NCBI GenBank assembly: GCA_964353455.1
Contig: CAYGWP010000007.1
Coordinates: 1 to 17,961 of the forward strand
Origin: CAYGWP01 sp964353455
GTDB taxonomy: Bacteria > Planctomycetota > Phycisphaerae > FEN-1346
Length of the DNA stretch: 17,961 bases
Direction of reading: 5' to 3'
Shown: positions 1 to 7,504 of the stretch, piece after piece
Numbering within the stretch: position 1 is the stretch's first letter
Layout: each line of letters begins with the position of its first letter
The notes under the pieces: model-generated
Databases searched by the model: none
What the model was told of the DNA's origin: nothing
The model's input: only the letters and a program-made list of their open reading frames with translations
Program-made: the position numbers and the translations under genes

Positions 1-280
1 TGTGGGAGAGGGGACGGGGGTGAGGGGACGAGCCACCGCGAACCCCTGACCCGGCCTTCGGCCACCCTCTCCCGCAAGGGGAGAGGGTTAACGCCACGGC
101 ATGTTGAACGCGTGAGTTTGCCCGCAACCCGTGGTTGATGATATCCGTTCAACCGCTAGCATAACAACGCGGGGCGGGCACCCCGGCGTCCCCGCCGGAA
201 TGCTCGCCCCGTGCCGCAGGTCTTGTATCACATCGACGCCCGCGCCGTCAAGAACCTGGGTGGCACGGCGACGGCGCAGT
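1..280. other. Non-coding stretch with GC hairpins downstream of the secreted-protein gene
   Basis: No convincing gene is seen. A GGCC-TTC-GGCC hairpin (53-63) is followed by a perfect 10-bp stem ACCCTCTCCC / GGGAGAGGGT with a 5-nt loop (64-73 and 79-88). A weak 8-bp inverted repeat GTTGAACG / CGTTCAAC (103-110, 146-153) follows. The 64-88 hairpin has no T-run, so it looks like an intergenic palindromic repeat rather than a classic terminator. The open frame that begins at 131 on the plus strand is antisense to the real gene at 281-1978. Confidence 0.5.
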
Positions 281-1978
281 CTATTTCTGCCCCGCCTCCA
301 GGATCTGGATCGTGACCGGGTTGGTCTGAAGTTCGCCGATCCACCATTCGCGGGCGGGTTCGGTGTGGGGCTGGCTCTCGACCTGTTTCGGGCGAATCAC
401 CGAGTACGTCGCGGTCACGGTATAGACGCCGGGTTTCGGGAACCCGAAGAGGTTCTTGCCGAACCGCTCGTAGGTGATGCCTTTGCCGGCGGCGATCTCC
501 TCCGGTGTCGGGGCGGGGAACTCTTCCAGGCTCTTTCCGTACAACGTATTGAGATTGATGGTTCGGCCCCAGAACGCCCCCTCTCTGAGGAGCGCCCGCT
601 CTTCGGGCATCGTGCCGCCGTCGCTCGGCCACGGAATGACCTGGCGGATGACAAGCGGCTGCGGGCTGTCTGCGACCGGCTGGACCTGGATCGTCAGCGT
701 CCGTTCCAGCCGCCCGTCGATGGCCACCGCCCGCTGGGCCTGGTTGATGATGCGGAACTCAAGGTCAACCGCATCGCCGAGTGCGTACCGCGGCTTCCCG
801 GGCTTAAGGAGCGCGGCCAGCCCCGCCATCTGCTTGCCCGGCTGATACTTGTTCGGGTCCGGGATGTCCGGCCCGGTCGGTCTGGGCTTCGGCGGCGGGA
901 CGGCGGGGAGTTTCTCCGTGATGGATGTCTCGGCCGGCGGCTTCCCGGCAGGGCCTTTGATGGGCGGCGGGGCGGGGGGCGGAGGGACTGTTTCGCCGAA
1001 CGGCGTCTTTCCGGGCGCAGGCTCCGGCAGGTTCACCGCGCCCACCTGGAAGATGAATCCGTTCGAGGCGACCCGCGTGCGGCCGTCGGGCGAGGCGAGC
1101 GCGATGCTGAGCGTGTACCGTCCTTCAGGCAGGTCGAAGTACTTGCCCAGGTCCACGATCTCGACGAAACTGGCCTTCGGCAGGATGAGGGCTGGCGTCG
1201 GCGGCAGCGGCGGCTGGCCGATGACGACGTTTCCCTTGTCGGGGACGATGCGGCCGGTGATGTCGCGGATCCGCAGCAGGCCCTGGCCCGAGACGTACAA
1301 CTTGCCGTCCCTCTCCATAATGGGTGCCTGTAGATATGTGGCTGAGTCTTCGCCGGTGTTCGTCAGGCGCACCTCGACCACCTTGCGCCCGTTCGGGGCG
1401 AAGGCCTTCTCCGTCGGCCGCACCACGAGTTCCAGCGACAGCCCGCCCGCCCCGCGGCCCGAGTCGGCCTGCGCCAGTTGGCGGAGGGCCTGGGCCTCGG
1501 CGCCGTCGGCCGGGAACGCATACGCCCACGCCAGGAGGAACCGGCGGTCGGCCCCGTCCGTCAGCGGCTTGATGGCCGCCAGGAACGCCTTGCCGGGGAT
1601 CTCGCTGCGCGGCAGGTCGAACGTCCTGAGGACGCTATCAACGTGCACCGATATCTGCCCGGGCAGCAGGCTGCCCTTGACGACCTCCATCACCGGCCCG
1701 CGGACCTCCCAGATCGGGCGCGTGGCCACATCGGCCTTGGCCAGGACCGATTCGGCCTGGAACTCCACGATGAGCGACGACTCCTTGTACAGGGCCTTGA
1801 GGTCCTCGATGCCGACCGGCGGCCGCGAGCCGGGCGCGCCGGTTTCCTTGGCCGCTGGCGACTCGCTCGGCGCAGGCGCCGCAGCCGGCGTCACTTCACC
1901 CGGCGGCAGGACCGGGACCGACCCCGCCCAGGCCGTCGCGGCCGCGAGCACCAGCACTGCTGCAAGAACGTGCCTCAT
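281..1978 (-). CDS. Secreted proline-rich protein of unknown function, two beta-sandwich-like segments
   Basis: The 565-residue protein starts with a Sec signal peptide (MRHVLAAVLVLAAATAWAGS), so it is exported. The frame stays open upstream to 2293, but I chose the ATG at 1978. It begins the signal peptide, has GGGAG 8 nt upstream, and avoids overlap with the Nudix gene. After the signal, an Ala/Pro-rich stretch leads to a segment with ESSLIVEFQAESVLAKA and VVKGSLLPGQISV. Two similar segments that look like extracellular beta-sandwich domains follow (VEVRLTNTGEDSATY... and LGDAVDLEFRIINQAQRA..., each later ending in a strand pattern such as GRYTLSIAL or GVYTVTATYSV). They are joined by a linker extremely rich in Pro. 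The fold is inferred from strand patterns only, and no catalytic motif is visible. It lies 167 bp downstream of the Nudix gene, so co-transcription is possible but not shown. Confidence 0.8.
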   Translation of the reverse strand: MRHVLAAVLVLAAATAWAGSVPVLPPGEVTPAAAPAPSESPAAKETGAPGSRPPVGIEDLKALYKESSLIVEFQAESVLAKADVATRPIWEVRGPVMEVVKGSLLPGQISVHVDSVLRTFDLPRSEIPGKAFLAAIKPLTDGADRRFLLAWAYAFPADGAEAQALRQLAQADSGRGAGGLSLELVVRPTEKAFAPNGRKVVEVRLTNTGEDSATYLQAPIMERDGKLYVSGQGLLRIRDITGRIVPDKGNVVIGQPPLPPTPALILPKASFVEIVDLGKYFDLPEGRYTLSIALASPDGRTRVASNGFIFQVGAVNLPEPAPGKTPFGETVPPPPAPPPIKGPAGKPPAETSITEKLPAVPPPKPRPTGPDIPDPNKYQPGKQMAGLAALLKPGKPRYALGDAVDLEFRIINQAQRAVAIDGRLERTLTIQVQPVADSPQPLVIRQVIPWPSDGGTMPEERALLREGAFWGRTINLNTLYGKSLEEFPAPTPEEIAAGKGITYERFGKNLFGFPKPGVYTVTATYSVIRPKQVESQPHTEPAREWWIGELQTNPVTIQILEAGQK

Positions 1979-2145
1979 GAGGAATTCTCCCGGTGCGGTC
2001 CGGGCTGCCGCGCCCCGCGCCTCCACCCGCAATGATGAGAATAACGGTCGATAACGGTTGCGGGCATCGGCCATGGCGCAGCCGCCCGTCTTGGCTCCGT
2101 CCGGTCCGACAGTGTACCTGTTTGGCGCATCGAGGTAAAGGCAGT

Positions 2146-2541
2146 TCAGGGGCGTCCCACGCCGAGCGCCGCGAGGACCTTCACGTCGGCCGCAGGCATG
2201 GGGAAGGCGGCGATGTCCGCGGGCCGGACCCAGCGTGCATCGTCGCAGCCCAGGAGTTTGACGCGGCCGGGTCCCGCGCGACAGTGCCAGCACCGCAGCG
2301 TCACGCGGAGCGTGGGGTATGTGTGGGTCACGTCAACGAGGTGTTCCGCGACGGTGACTGCAAGGCCGCATTCCTCCCTGAGTTCCCGGCGGATGCATGT
2401 CTGAATGGTTTCGCCGGGTTTGCGTTTGCCGCCGGGGAACTCCCAGAGACCGCCGAGCATGGCGTCCGCGCGGCGTCTGCAGAGGAGTATGCGGCCGCGG
2501 CGCCGGACGATGCCCGCGCCGACCTCGATGTGCGGGATCAT
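2146..2541 (-). CDS. mutT: MutT-type Nudix hydrolase (8-oxo-dGTP diphosphatase-like)
   Basis: The 131-residue protein is about the usual MutT length. A complete Nudix box spans residues 38-60 (G-x5-E-x7-REL-x-EE-x-G-L: G38, E44, R52, E53, E56, E57, G59), supplying the metal-binding glutamates. The upstream WEFPGGK and the C-terminal LLGCDDARWV region resemble the MutT/NUDIX_4 type that hydrolyses oxidised purine nucleoside triphosphates. MutY C-terminal domains share this fold, but no glycosylase is attached. Its ATG overlaps the stop codon of the upstream glycosyltransferase in an ATGA arrangement (2538-2541), so translation is probably coupled. The family assignment is firm; 8-oxo-dGTP as substrate is inferred. 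Confidence 0.9.
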   Translation of the reverse strand: MIPHIEVGAGIVRRRGRILLCRRRADAMLGGLWEFPGGKRKPGETIQTCIRRELREECGLAVTVAEHLVDVTHTYPTLRVTLRCWHCRAGPGRVKLLGCDDARWVRPADIAAFPMPAADVKVLAALGVGRP

Positions 2542-3659
2542 GTATCGGCCCGTTGCGCGGCGCGCTCGAAGGCGTCATCGTACTGGCGCGCCATGTTCGC
2601 CCAGTCGTAACGCCCGACGTGCTCGGAGAGTTTGAATGCGCGGTCCCACGGCCCCTTGCCGCGGAGTAGGCTCTTCAGTTTCATCCGGAGTTCGCGCTCG
2701 GTCTGGTAAAAGAAGGTCTCGTGCCATTCGCGCGGGATGATCTCGGGGTAACTCAGGCGCGCCGGCATCAGCGGGAAGCAGCCGGCGGCAATCGCCTCGA
2801 CGACCGGCAGGCCGAAGAATTCATGGAACGCCGTCGATACGATGATGTCCGACCGGCGGACCTGCTCCTCGTACGCCGCGCGGTCCGGGATGTACCCGAA
2901 CCTTACGATCCGGTCGGCCAGGCGCTTGCGGGCCTTCTCGAAGACCGGCGGCCACTTGCGGGTGGCCTCGCCGACCACGGCCAGGCGGAAGGGCACATCC
3001 TCCTGCGCCAGGAACATGAGGACCTCGAAAAACTCTTCCGGGTTCTTGTCGAATTCCCAGCGGTGGTTCCAGAGGATCGTGAGCGGCGGCTTTCCGCGCG
3101 TCCGCGCGCGGCCGGCGGCGAACGGGGCGAGGTTCATCCCCGGCGGCATGATGCGGCTCTTGGCCACGAGGCCATCGACCAGCCCTTCGGGGACGAAGTC
3201 GGGCATCTTCGATAGAAGCCCGCGCAGGGCCGCATGCCACGCATCGCGGTGGAACGCCGAGTTGAACCAGACCTCGCGCGACGCCAGGCATGTCGTCAGG
3301 TTGATGAATGCGTACTGCGGGTCGCGCCGCTGGCCGGGCTCCAGCGGATACGAGAGTTGGTTCTCGTGAAAGTACGTGACGGCGGGGAGGCGCCCGATCT
3401 CAGGCGGGGCGAGGGTCTTCAGGTCGGCGAGATTCAGAAAGTCCGAGGCGAAGACGAGGTCGAAGCCGCCCGACCCGAGCGTGGCGGCCTGGCGCGACAG
3501 GTGGATGGCCGCGCCGTGCATCCGCCATTTCCACCGCCGGGCCGGCATGGTGAGGAATGTCAACTGGTGGCGGCTGGCGGCGCGCAGGCCTTCGAGGAAG
3601 TCGGCGTGAGGCCCGCCGAAGTACGGTTCAATCGCCAGGATTCGCAGGCGCTCGGACAT
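2538..3659 (-). CDS. Glycosyltransferase of the tRNA-queuosine alpha-mannosyltransferase (DUF3524/QTMAN) family
   Basis: The 373-residue protein starts with the family hallmark: ILAIEPYFGGPHADFLEGL (7-25), then the LTMPARRWKWRMHGAA motif. Later come ILWNHRWEFDKNPEEFF (195-211) and a GT4-type E-x7-E donor-site motif, HEFFGLPVVEA (E280, E288), with AAGCFPLMPARLSYPEIIP just after. In animals this family mannosylates queuosine in tRNA-Asp. The acceptor of bacterial members is, as far as I know, not settled, so the tRNA role is inference from family. The frame extends 14 codons upstream to 3701, but the ATG at 3659 (MSERLRIL) places the conserved start correctly. It overlaps the Nudix gene by 4 nt and lies about 90 bp downstream, in transcription direction, of REPIN A. 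Confidence 0.85.
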   Translation of the reverse strand: MSERLRILAIEPYFGGPHADFLEGLRAASRHQLTFLTMPARRWKWRMHGAAIHLSRQAATLGSGGFDLVFASDFLNLADLKTLAPPEIGRLPAVTYFHENQLSYPLEPGQRRDPQYAFINLTTCLASREVWFNSAFHRDAWHAALRGLLSKMPDFVPEGLVDGLVAKSRIMPPGMNLAPFAAGRARTRGKPPLTILWNHRWEFDKNPEEFFEVLMFLAQEDVPFRLAVVGEATRKWPPVFEKARKRLADRIVRFGYIPDRAAYEEQVRRSDIIVSTAFHEFFGLPVVEAIAAGCFPLMPARLSYPEIIPREWHETFFYQTERELRMKLKSLLRGKGPWDRAFKLSEHVGRYDWANMARQYDDAFERAAQRADT

Positions 3660-3747
3660 GGGGCCAAGTGTAAGCGGTCGTCGGCCCGGCGCAAAGCGCA
3701 AAGTCGGGCCGGGCCGAAGTCGCGGGGTTTGCCCTTCAACAAAAACA

Positions 3748-3837
3748 CGCGCTACCCTTCGGGTCGCGGCTAAAAGGTTGTATGGCGCACCAAGCGTATC
3801 GTAACGCCCTTTAAGCCGCGACCCGAAGGGTCGCGCG
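3748..3837. repeat. REPIN A (two inverted REP hairpins), downstream of the RAYT gene
   Basis: Two 27-nt REP units face each other: 3748-3774 and 3811-3837. Each contains the self-hairpin GCGACCC-TTC-GGGTCGC; the left copy has a T for G at 3753, which weakens its stem. The units are separated by 36 nt. Similarity extends outward for a few bases (AAACACGCG on both sides), giving arms of about 35 nt. It ends 15 bp from the stop codon of the RAYT gene. Confidence 0.9.
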
Positions 3838-3852
3838 TGTTTACGTCGCGTG

Positions 3853-4446
3853 TTACGGCACGCACGGCGTCACGAACGACCACCGCTGCGGCGGCAGGCC
3901 CTCTTTGGCGGGGTTGTTCTCGACGTACTCGATGGCGCGGCGAACGTCGCGGGGGCTGTCGAGGAACACTGCCCACGACCTTGCGGCCCAGGGGCTGGGC
4001 GGGCGGCCGCGCGTGTTGCGGGCATCGGCCATGGGGTGGAGTTCCTCGGCCAGCAGTTGCCTCGTGGCCTCGCCCTTCAGGAGGCTGGCGACCTGCCTGG
4101 CATCGTACCGGTGGCGGGCAATGACGAGGTGTGCGTGTTCGGGCATGATCGAGCACGCCCACACGTGGACGCCCGATCTGCGGACGAACGCGGCGAAGCC
4201 TCGCCCGACGGCGCGGGCCTGGACGCCGCTGAAACGCACCGGCCGGTATCGCAGCGCCTGCTTGGCGGCGAGGCGGGCCGCGCGGTCGTGAGGCACGCGG
4301 GCGACGGACCGGGGATCGTCGGTCTTCGTGGCGCGGCCGAAGCGGACGAGTTCCCACGAGCCGACGAACTTCGACCATGAGCCGCGAGGGTCGTTGGGCA
4401 GCCAGAAACCGTAGGCAGTGATGATCAGGTGCGAGCCTAAGACCAT
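3853..4446 (-). CDS. REP-associated tyrosine transposase (RAYT), Y1/HUH transposase-like
   Basis: The 197-residue protein is of typical size for a single-domain Y1/HUH transposase. The start at 4446 gives the expected opening MVLGSHLIITAYGFWLPNDP. The HUH metal site is H104-A-H106 in SIMPEHAHLVI. The C-terminal block (PPSPWAARSWAVFLDSP, then AIEYVENNPAKEGLP and WSFV) matches a group often annotated 'transposase' or 'Y1_Tnp'. RAYTs are thought to move or maintain REP/REPIN sequences by single-strand nicking. REPINs lie 15 bp past the stop and 27 bp upstream of the ATG, matching known RAYT-REPIN loci. Where many RAYTs have the nucleophilic Tyr (the helix after HUH), this one reads LLKGEATRQL with no Tyr; the nearest is Y114. 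Whether it is active is unknown. Confidence 0.85.
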   Translation of the reverse strand: MVLGSHLIITAYGFWLPNDPRGSWSKFVGSWELVRFGRATKTDDPRSVARVPHDRAARLAAKQALRYRPVRFSGVQARAVGRGFAAFVRRSGVHVWACSIMPEHAHLVIARHRYDARQVASLLKGEATRQLLAEELHPMADARNTRGRPPSPWAARSWAVFLDSPRDVRRAIEYVENNPAKEGLPPQRWSFVTPCVP

Positions 4447-4473
4447 GTTCGGCGCCTTCGAAGCAAAGGCATA

Positions 4474-4559
4474 CGCGCGACCCTTCGGGTCGCGGCTAAA
4501 AGGGCGATTGAGTACGCCATTCGACGTCGTATTTAAGCCGCGACCCGAAGGGTCGCGCG
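4474..4559. repeat. REPIN B, immediately upstream of the RAYT gene
   Basis: Two 27-nt REP units in inverted orientation at 4474-4500 and 4533-4559, separated by 32 nt. Both carry the perfect hairpin GCGACCC-TTC-GGGTCGC followed by GGCT(A/T)AA. The units match REPIN A and REPIN C almost exactly, while the central spacers differ. This is the expected pattern for REPINs. Confidence 0.92.
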
Positions 4560-4586
4560 TGTTGTGCCGCGGCATGTGGGCGCGCG

Positions 4587-5495
4587 CTACACGTTGCGCA
4601 CGGGGGCTGCGGCGACGCGGGCGGCGAAGTCGTCGATCTCGGAGACCTTCTCGAAGCCGACGACCATCGCGCTGACGGCGCCGAGTCCGAGGACGTACTC
4701 GACGGAGGCGGTGCGTTTGGCGGGGTCGTCGCGGAATGCGCCCTCGCCGATGAGTTTCATGCCGATGACAGACTTGCCGGCGTCGTGGACGGCCTGGACG
4801 GCCGCGGCGACCTCCTGGGGCGGGGCGTCCATCGCGGTCCCGAAGGCGTTGATGCGGGCGTGGACGGAGTCGCACCACGGCGACGCGGCGGCCGCCTGGA
4901 TCGCCGCCAGAGAGTGGGCCGAGATGCCGTGTGCCCGGATGATCTTCTTCGCCTTGAGGTCCTCAAGAATGTCCATCTGTTGCTTCTGTTCATCCGGCCA
5001 TGTCGTCGCGGTCATGCAGTGGAGGAGCACGAGGTCAACGTAGTCGGTCTGGAGTTCCTTGCGGAAGCGGTCCACGATCACGTCGGCGCCGGGCCGCTCG
5101 GGCTCCGGTATGCCGCCCCTGCGGACCCAGATCTTGGAGACGAAGAAGCACTGGTCGCGTTTTGAGGCCATCGCGCGGCCGACGAACTGGTGCGTGCCGT
5201 ACATGTCGGCCATGTCGAAGAGGCGGACGCCCCGCTCGTACGCCGCCTGGAGGAGGGCCTCGAACTTCTCCTTCCCGAGGCGGGTCTGGTTCGACTCGCG
5301 GTTCCCGCCGCGCATCCCCGTTCCGAAGCCGATGAGCGAGGTCCTCAGGCCCGTCTTCCCGAGCGGGACGATCCGGTACGGGTTTGCCGGGGCGGCGGCC
5401 GCCGGCCGCTCGGCCGCCTGGCCGCCGCAGCCCAGCAACATCCCCGAAGCCCCCGCGATAGTGCTGGTCAGAAACCGGCGACGATCCATTTTCAT
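4587..5495 (-). CDS. Tat-exported lipoprotein aldo/keto reductase
   Basis: The 302-residue protein has a twin-arginine signal (DRRRFLTSTIAGASG, residues 4-18) that ends in a lipobox LLGC (C23). It should therefore be exported folded and lipid-anchored. The catalytic tetrad of aldo/keto reductases is present: D94 and Y99 (LFDMADMYG), K121 (FFVSKIW), and H159 (DLVLLHC). The core begins at YRIVPLGKTGLRTSLIGFGTG. I chose the ATG at 5495 because GGGAGG lies 9 nt upstream and the Tat motif is near the N-terminus; an ATG at 5528 would push it inward. The protein is short for the family, and its substrate is unknown. Tat export fits insertion of NAD(P)H before transport, as in other periplasmic cofactor enzymes. 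Confidence 0.9.
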   Translation of the reverse strand: MKMDRRRFLTSTIAGASGMLLGCGGQAAERPAAAAPANPYRIVPLGKTGLRTSLIGFGTGMRGGNRESNQTRLGKEKFEALLQAAYERGVRLFDMADMYGTHQFVGRAMASKRDQCFFVSKIWVRRGGIPEPERPGADVIVDRFRKELQTDYVDLVLLHCMTATTWPDEQKQQMDILEDLKAKKIIRAHGISAHSLAAIQAAAASPWCDSVHARINAFGTAMDAPPQEVAAAVQAVHDAGKSVIGMKLIGEGAFRDDPAKRTASVEYVLGLGAVSAMVVGFEKVSEIDDFAARVAAAPVRNV

Positions 5496-5538
5496 AAGGA
5501 TAGCCTCCCATGGGATTGCTGGCGCCAAGAGTATATCG

Positions 5539-5623
5539 CGCGCGACCCTTCGGGTCGCGGCTAAAATGTGTTTGCGTGCGCCGTTCGACAGCGCCTTTAA
5601 GCCGCGACCCGAAGGGTCGCGCG
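5539..5623. repeat. REPIN C, between the reductase and response-regulator genes
   Basis: Two 27-nt REP units in inverted orientation at 5539-5565 and 5597-5623, separated by 31 nt. The GCGACCC-TTC-GGGTCGC hairpin is perfect in both. It belongs to the same family as REPINs A and B but lies about 980 bp from the nearest one, separated by the reductase gene, so the family has spread beyond the RAYT gene itself. Confidence 0.92.
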
Positions 5624-5668
5624 TGCACGGCGCGTGAACTGCCCCAAGGGTCGCCCCCCAGCGCGAAA

Positions 5669-6058
5669 CTACTTGGCGCCAGTCACCTTGCGGACCAGCC
5701 GCTTAAACACCTCCGGGTCGATCGGCTTCTCGACGTAGCCGTCCGGCTCCCTGCCGAGGAACTCGCCCATGTCGCGGGAGGAGAATCGCAGGCCGGTCTT
5801 CGCGGCCACGCCGGTCAGCATGATGACCTTGGCGGCGGCCAGATCGGGGTCCTGCGAGAGTTCGCTGAACACCTCGAACCCGTTCTTGTTCGGCATCTGG
5901 ACGTCCAGGACGATCAGGTCGGGCCGGGACGCCTTGGCCTCCTTCAGGCCGCTCTGGCCGTCCCACGCCTCGGCGACCTCCCAGCCCTCCGGCTCCAGGA
6001 TGGCCCTGACAAACTCCCTTGCGTCCCGCTCATCATCGACGACCAATGCTTTTCCCAT
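5669..6058 (-). CDS. Single-domain response regulator (CheY-like receiver)
   Basis: The 129-residue protein is one receiver domain with no output domain. The acidic pocket is D8-D9, the phospho-acceptor is D52 (LIVLDVQMP), the switch threonine is T82 (VIMLTG) and the conserved lysine is K111 (YVEKPID). The insert between T82 and K111 is slightly longer than in CheY (GLRFSSRDMGEFLGREP). It lies 52 bp downstream of the histidine kinase on the same strand, and the two are probably one operon. With no DNA-binding domain, its output must be a protein partner encoded elsewhere, or a further phosphotransfer step. Confidence 0.93.
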   Translation of the reverse strand: MGKALVVDDERDAREFVRAILEPEGWEVAEAWDGQSGLKEAKASRPDLIVLDVQMPNKNGFEVFSELSQDPDLAAAKVIMLTGVAAKTGLRFSSRDMGEFLGREPDGYVEKPIDPEVFKRLVRKVTGAK

Positions 6059-6110
6059 GAGTCCCGTGCTCCTTCAGGGTTCCGTGCGGCGGATGCCGCG
6101 CTTCAACTTT

Positions 6111-7391
6111 CTAGGCTGAGGTCTTCTCCGGCGGATTGGCGGGCAGGACGAGTGCGAACTCGGTCCCCGCGCCGGGGGCGGACTTGACGCGGATCTCGCC
6201 GCCATGCTCATCGACGATCTTCCTCGTGACCGACAGGCCGAGGCCGGTGCCCTTGCCGCCCTTGGTGGAGTAGAAAGGCTCGAACAGCCTGGCGCGGGCG
6301 GCCTCGTCCATGCCGCAGCCGTTGTCTCTGACGCGGATGACGAACCGGCCGGGGGTTTCGGCGGGCGCCGCTTCGATCTCGACGAGGCCGCCGGCCTGGC
6401 CGCAGGCGTCGATGGCGTTGCCCGCCAGGTTGATGAGGCACCGGCGGATCGACGCCTCGTCCACCCACACCTCGCCAAGATGACAGGATGTGACAAGCGT
6501 CACGCCGCGGTCGGCCGCCTGCTCCTTCAGGAGCGCGACGACGTCCTCGCAGACCTCGCCGATGCGGCAGGCGGCCAGGGCGGGCTTGCGCTGCTTGGAG
6601 TACGTGAGCATGTCTAGGACGATGTTGCTTAGCATCTGCATGTTTCGCTTGACGATCTTCCAGCCGTGGACGACCTTCGGCTCGCTCTCGGCCGCCAGGT
6701 TCTGGTCGATGATGTAAGAGCCGGCCTGTAGTCCGTTCAGTATGTTCTTGACGCAGTGTGCCATGCCGGCGATGGTCTGGCCGAGGATCGCAAGACGTTC
6801 GGCCTTCAGCCGGGCCTGGTGTTCCTCGGCGTTGTAGATGGCCACGGCGACGAGTTCCGCGACGGCCTGCACCAGGGCCAGGTCTTGCTCGTCGAACGGC
6901 CGCCCGTCGCGCGGGTTCATCACTTCCAGGACGCCCAACTGGCGGTCCTTGGCGGTCATGGGCGCCGCAATGATCGAGCGGGTGCGGAACCCCGTCCGCC
7001 GGTCATAGTCGGGGTTGAAGCGGGAATCCTGGTACGGGTCGGTCACGAGCAGGGGCGCCTGGTGCGCTGCCACCCACCCGGCGATGCTGTGGTCGTCGAT
7101 GGGCAGGCTGGCGCTGGCGAGGCCTGCGGCCTTCGGACCGTCAACGAGGTGGAACCGGAGGGTCCGCGCCTCGGCGTCCGTCACGAGAATCGTGCAGGCC
7201 TCGGCATTCATCGCCTCGGAGGCCGCGTACATGGCCGACCGGAGGACCGTTTCCACGTCCAGGTCGCCGGCCACCATCTGGCTGACGAGCATCAGGGCGT
7301 CCACGGCCTTTTGGGACCCGGCCGAGGGGGCCCCAGGTGCGGCGACCGCCTGCGCGGCGCGGCGGCTGGCTCTGCGCTGTCTGACAGCCAT
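6111..7391 (-). CDS. Soluble GAF-domain sensor histidine kinase
   Basis: The 426-residue protein has no membrane segment. An Ala/Arg-rich N-terminus is followed by a GAF domain (about residues 35-190; note NAEACTILVTD and RSIIAAPMTAKDRQLGVLEVMN). Then comes a dimerisation helix with phospho-acceptor H212 (AGMAHCVKNILNG) and a HATPase domain with N box (NLAGNAIDAC, N325), G1 box (DNGCGMD, 356-362), F box (LFEPFYSTK) and G2 box (GKGTGLGLS, 380-387). The H-x-x-K-N form of the H box is common in GAF/PAS kinases of the AtoS/NtrB-like group. It presumably phosphorylates the receiver protein encoded 52 bp downstream. The GAF ligand cannot be told from sequence. A near-consensus promoter lies about 70 bp upstream. 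Confidence 0.94.
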   Translation of the reverse strand: MAVRQRRASRRAAQAVAAPGAPSAGSQKAVDALMLVSQMVAGDLDVETVLRSAMYAASEAMNAEACTILVTDAEARTLRFHLVDGPKAAGLASASLPIDDHSIAGWVAAHQAPLLVTDPYQDSRFNPDYDRRTGFRTRSIIAAPMTAKDRQLGVLEVMNPRDGRPFDEQDLALVQAVAELVAVAIYNAEEHQARLKAERLAILGQTIAGMAHCVKNILNGLQAGSYIIDQNLAAESEPKVVHGWKIVKRNMQMLSNIVLDMLTYSKQRKPALAACRIGEVCEDVVALLKEQAADRGVTLVTSCHLGEVWVDEASIRRCLINLAGNAIDACGQAGGLVEIEAAPAETPGRFVIRVRDNGCGMDEAARARLFEPFYSTKGGKGTGLGLSVTRKIVDEHGGEIRVKSAPGAGTEFALVLPANPPEKTSA

Positions 7392-7457
7392 TTGACGTTC
7401 TCTGAGCAGGGCACGCAGGGCTGCGCGTAGATTCGGATCGCCATCGACCCAATCAGG

Positions 7458-7485
7458 ATAATAATCGAAAAGGGAGGGATGTCAA
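7458..7485 (-). promoter_or_regulatory. Sigma-70-type promoter of the histidine kinase-response regulator operon
   Basis: On the minus strand, TTGACA (7480-7485) and TATTAT (7458-7463) are 16 nt apart, a near-consensus pair. The kinase ATG at 7391 would have a leader of about 60 nt. The kinase has only a weak ribosome-binding site (AGAGAA). Confidence 0.6.
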
Positions 7486-7504
7486 ACGGTTTTTGGGGCA
7501 CGGC

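Noticed and set aside
131..2054. Long plus-strand open frames (131-1333 and 849-2054)
   Set aside because: They run antisense to the secreted-protein gene, are Arg/Gly-rich without motifs, and are typical by-products of high GC content.
4447..4878. Extended N-terminus of the RAYT frame (from 4878)
   Set aside because: The extra residues overlap the reductase gene and read straight through REPIN B; the conserved start lies at 4446.
3748..5623. CRISPR array from the repeated GCGACCC/GGGTCGC units
   Set aside because: The units occur as inverted pairs separated by genes, not as evenly spaced direct repeats, and no cas gene is present.
7292..7501. Small minus-strand frame starting MPQKPFDIPP
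   Set aside because: It overlaps the kinase promoter and the kinase N-terminus in another frame and has no ribosome site or motif.
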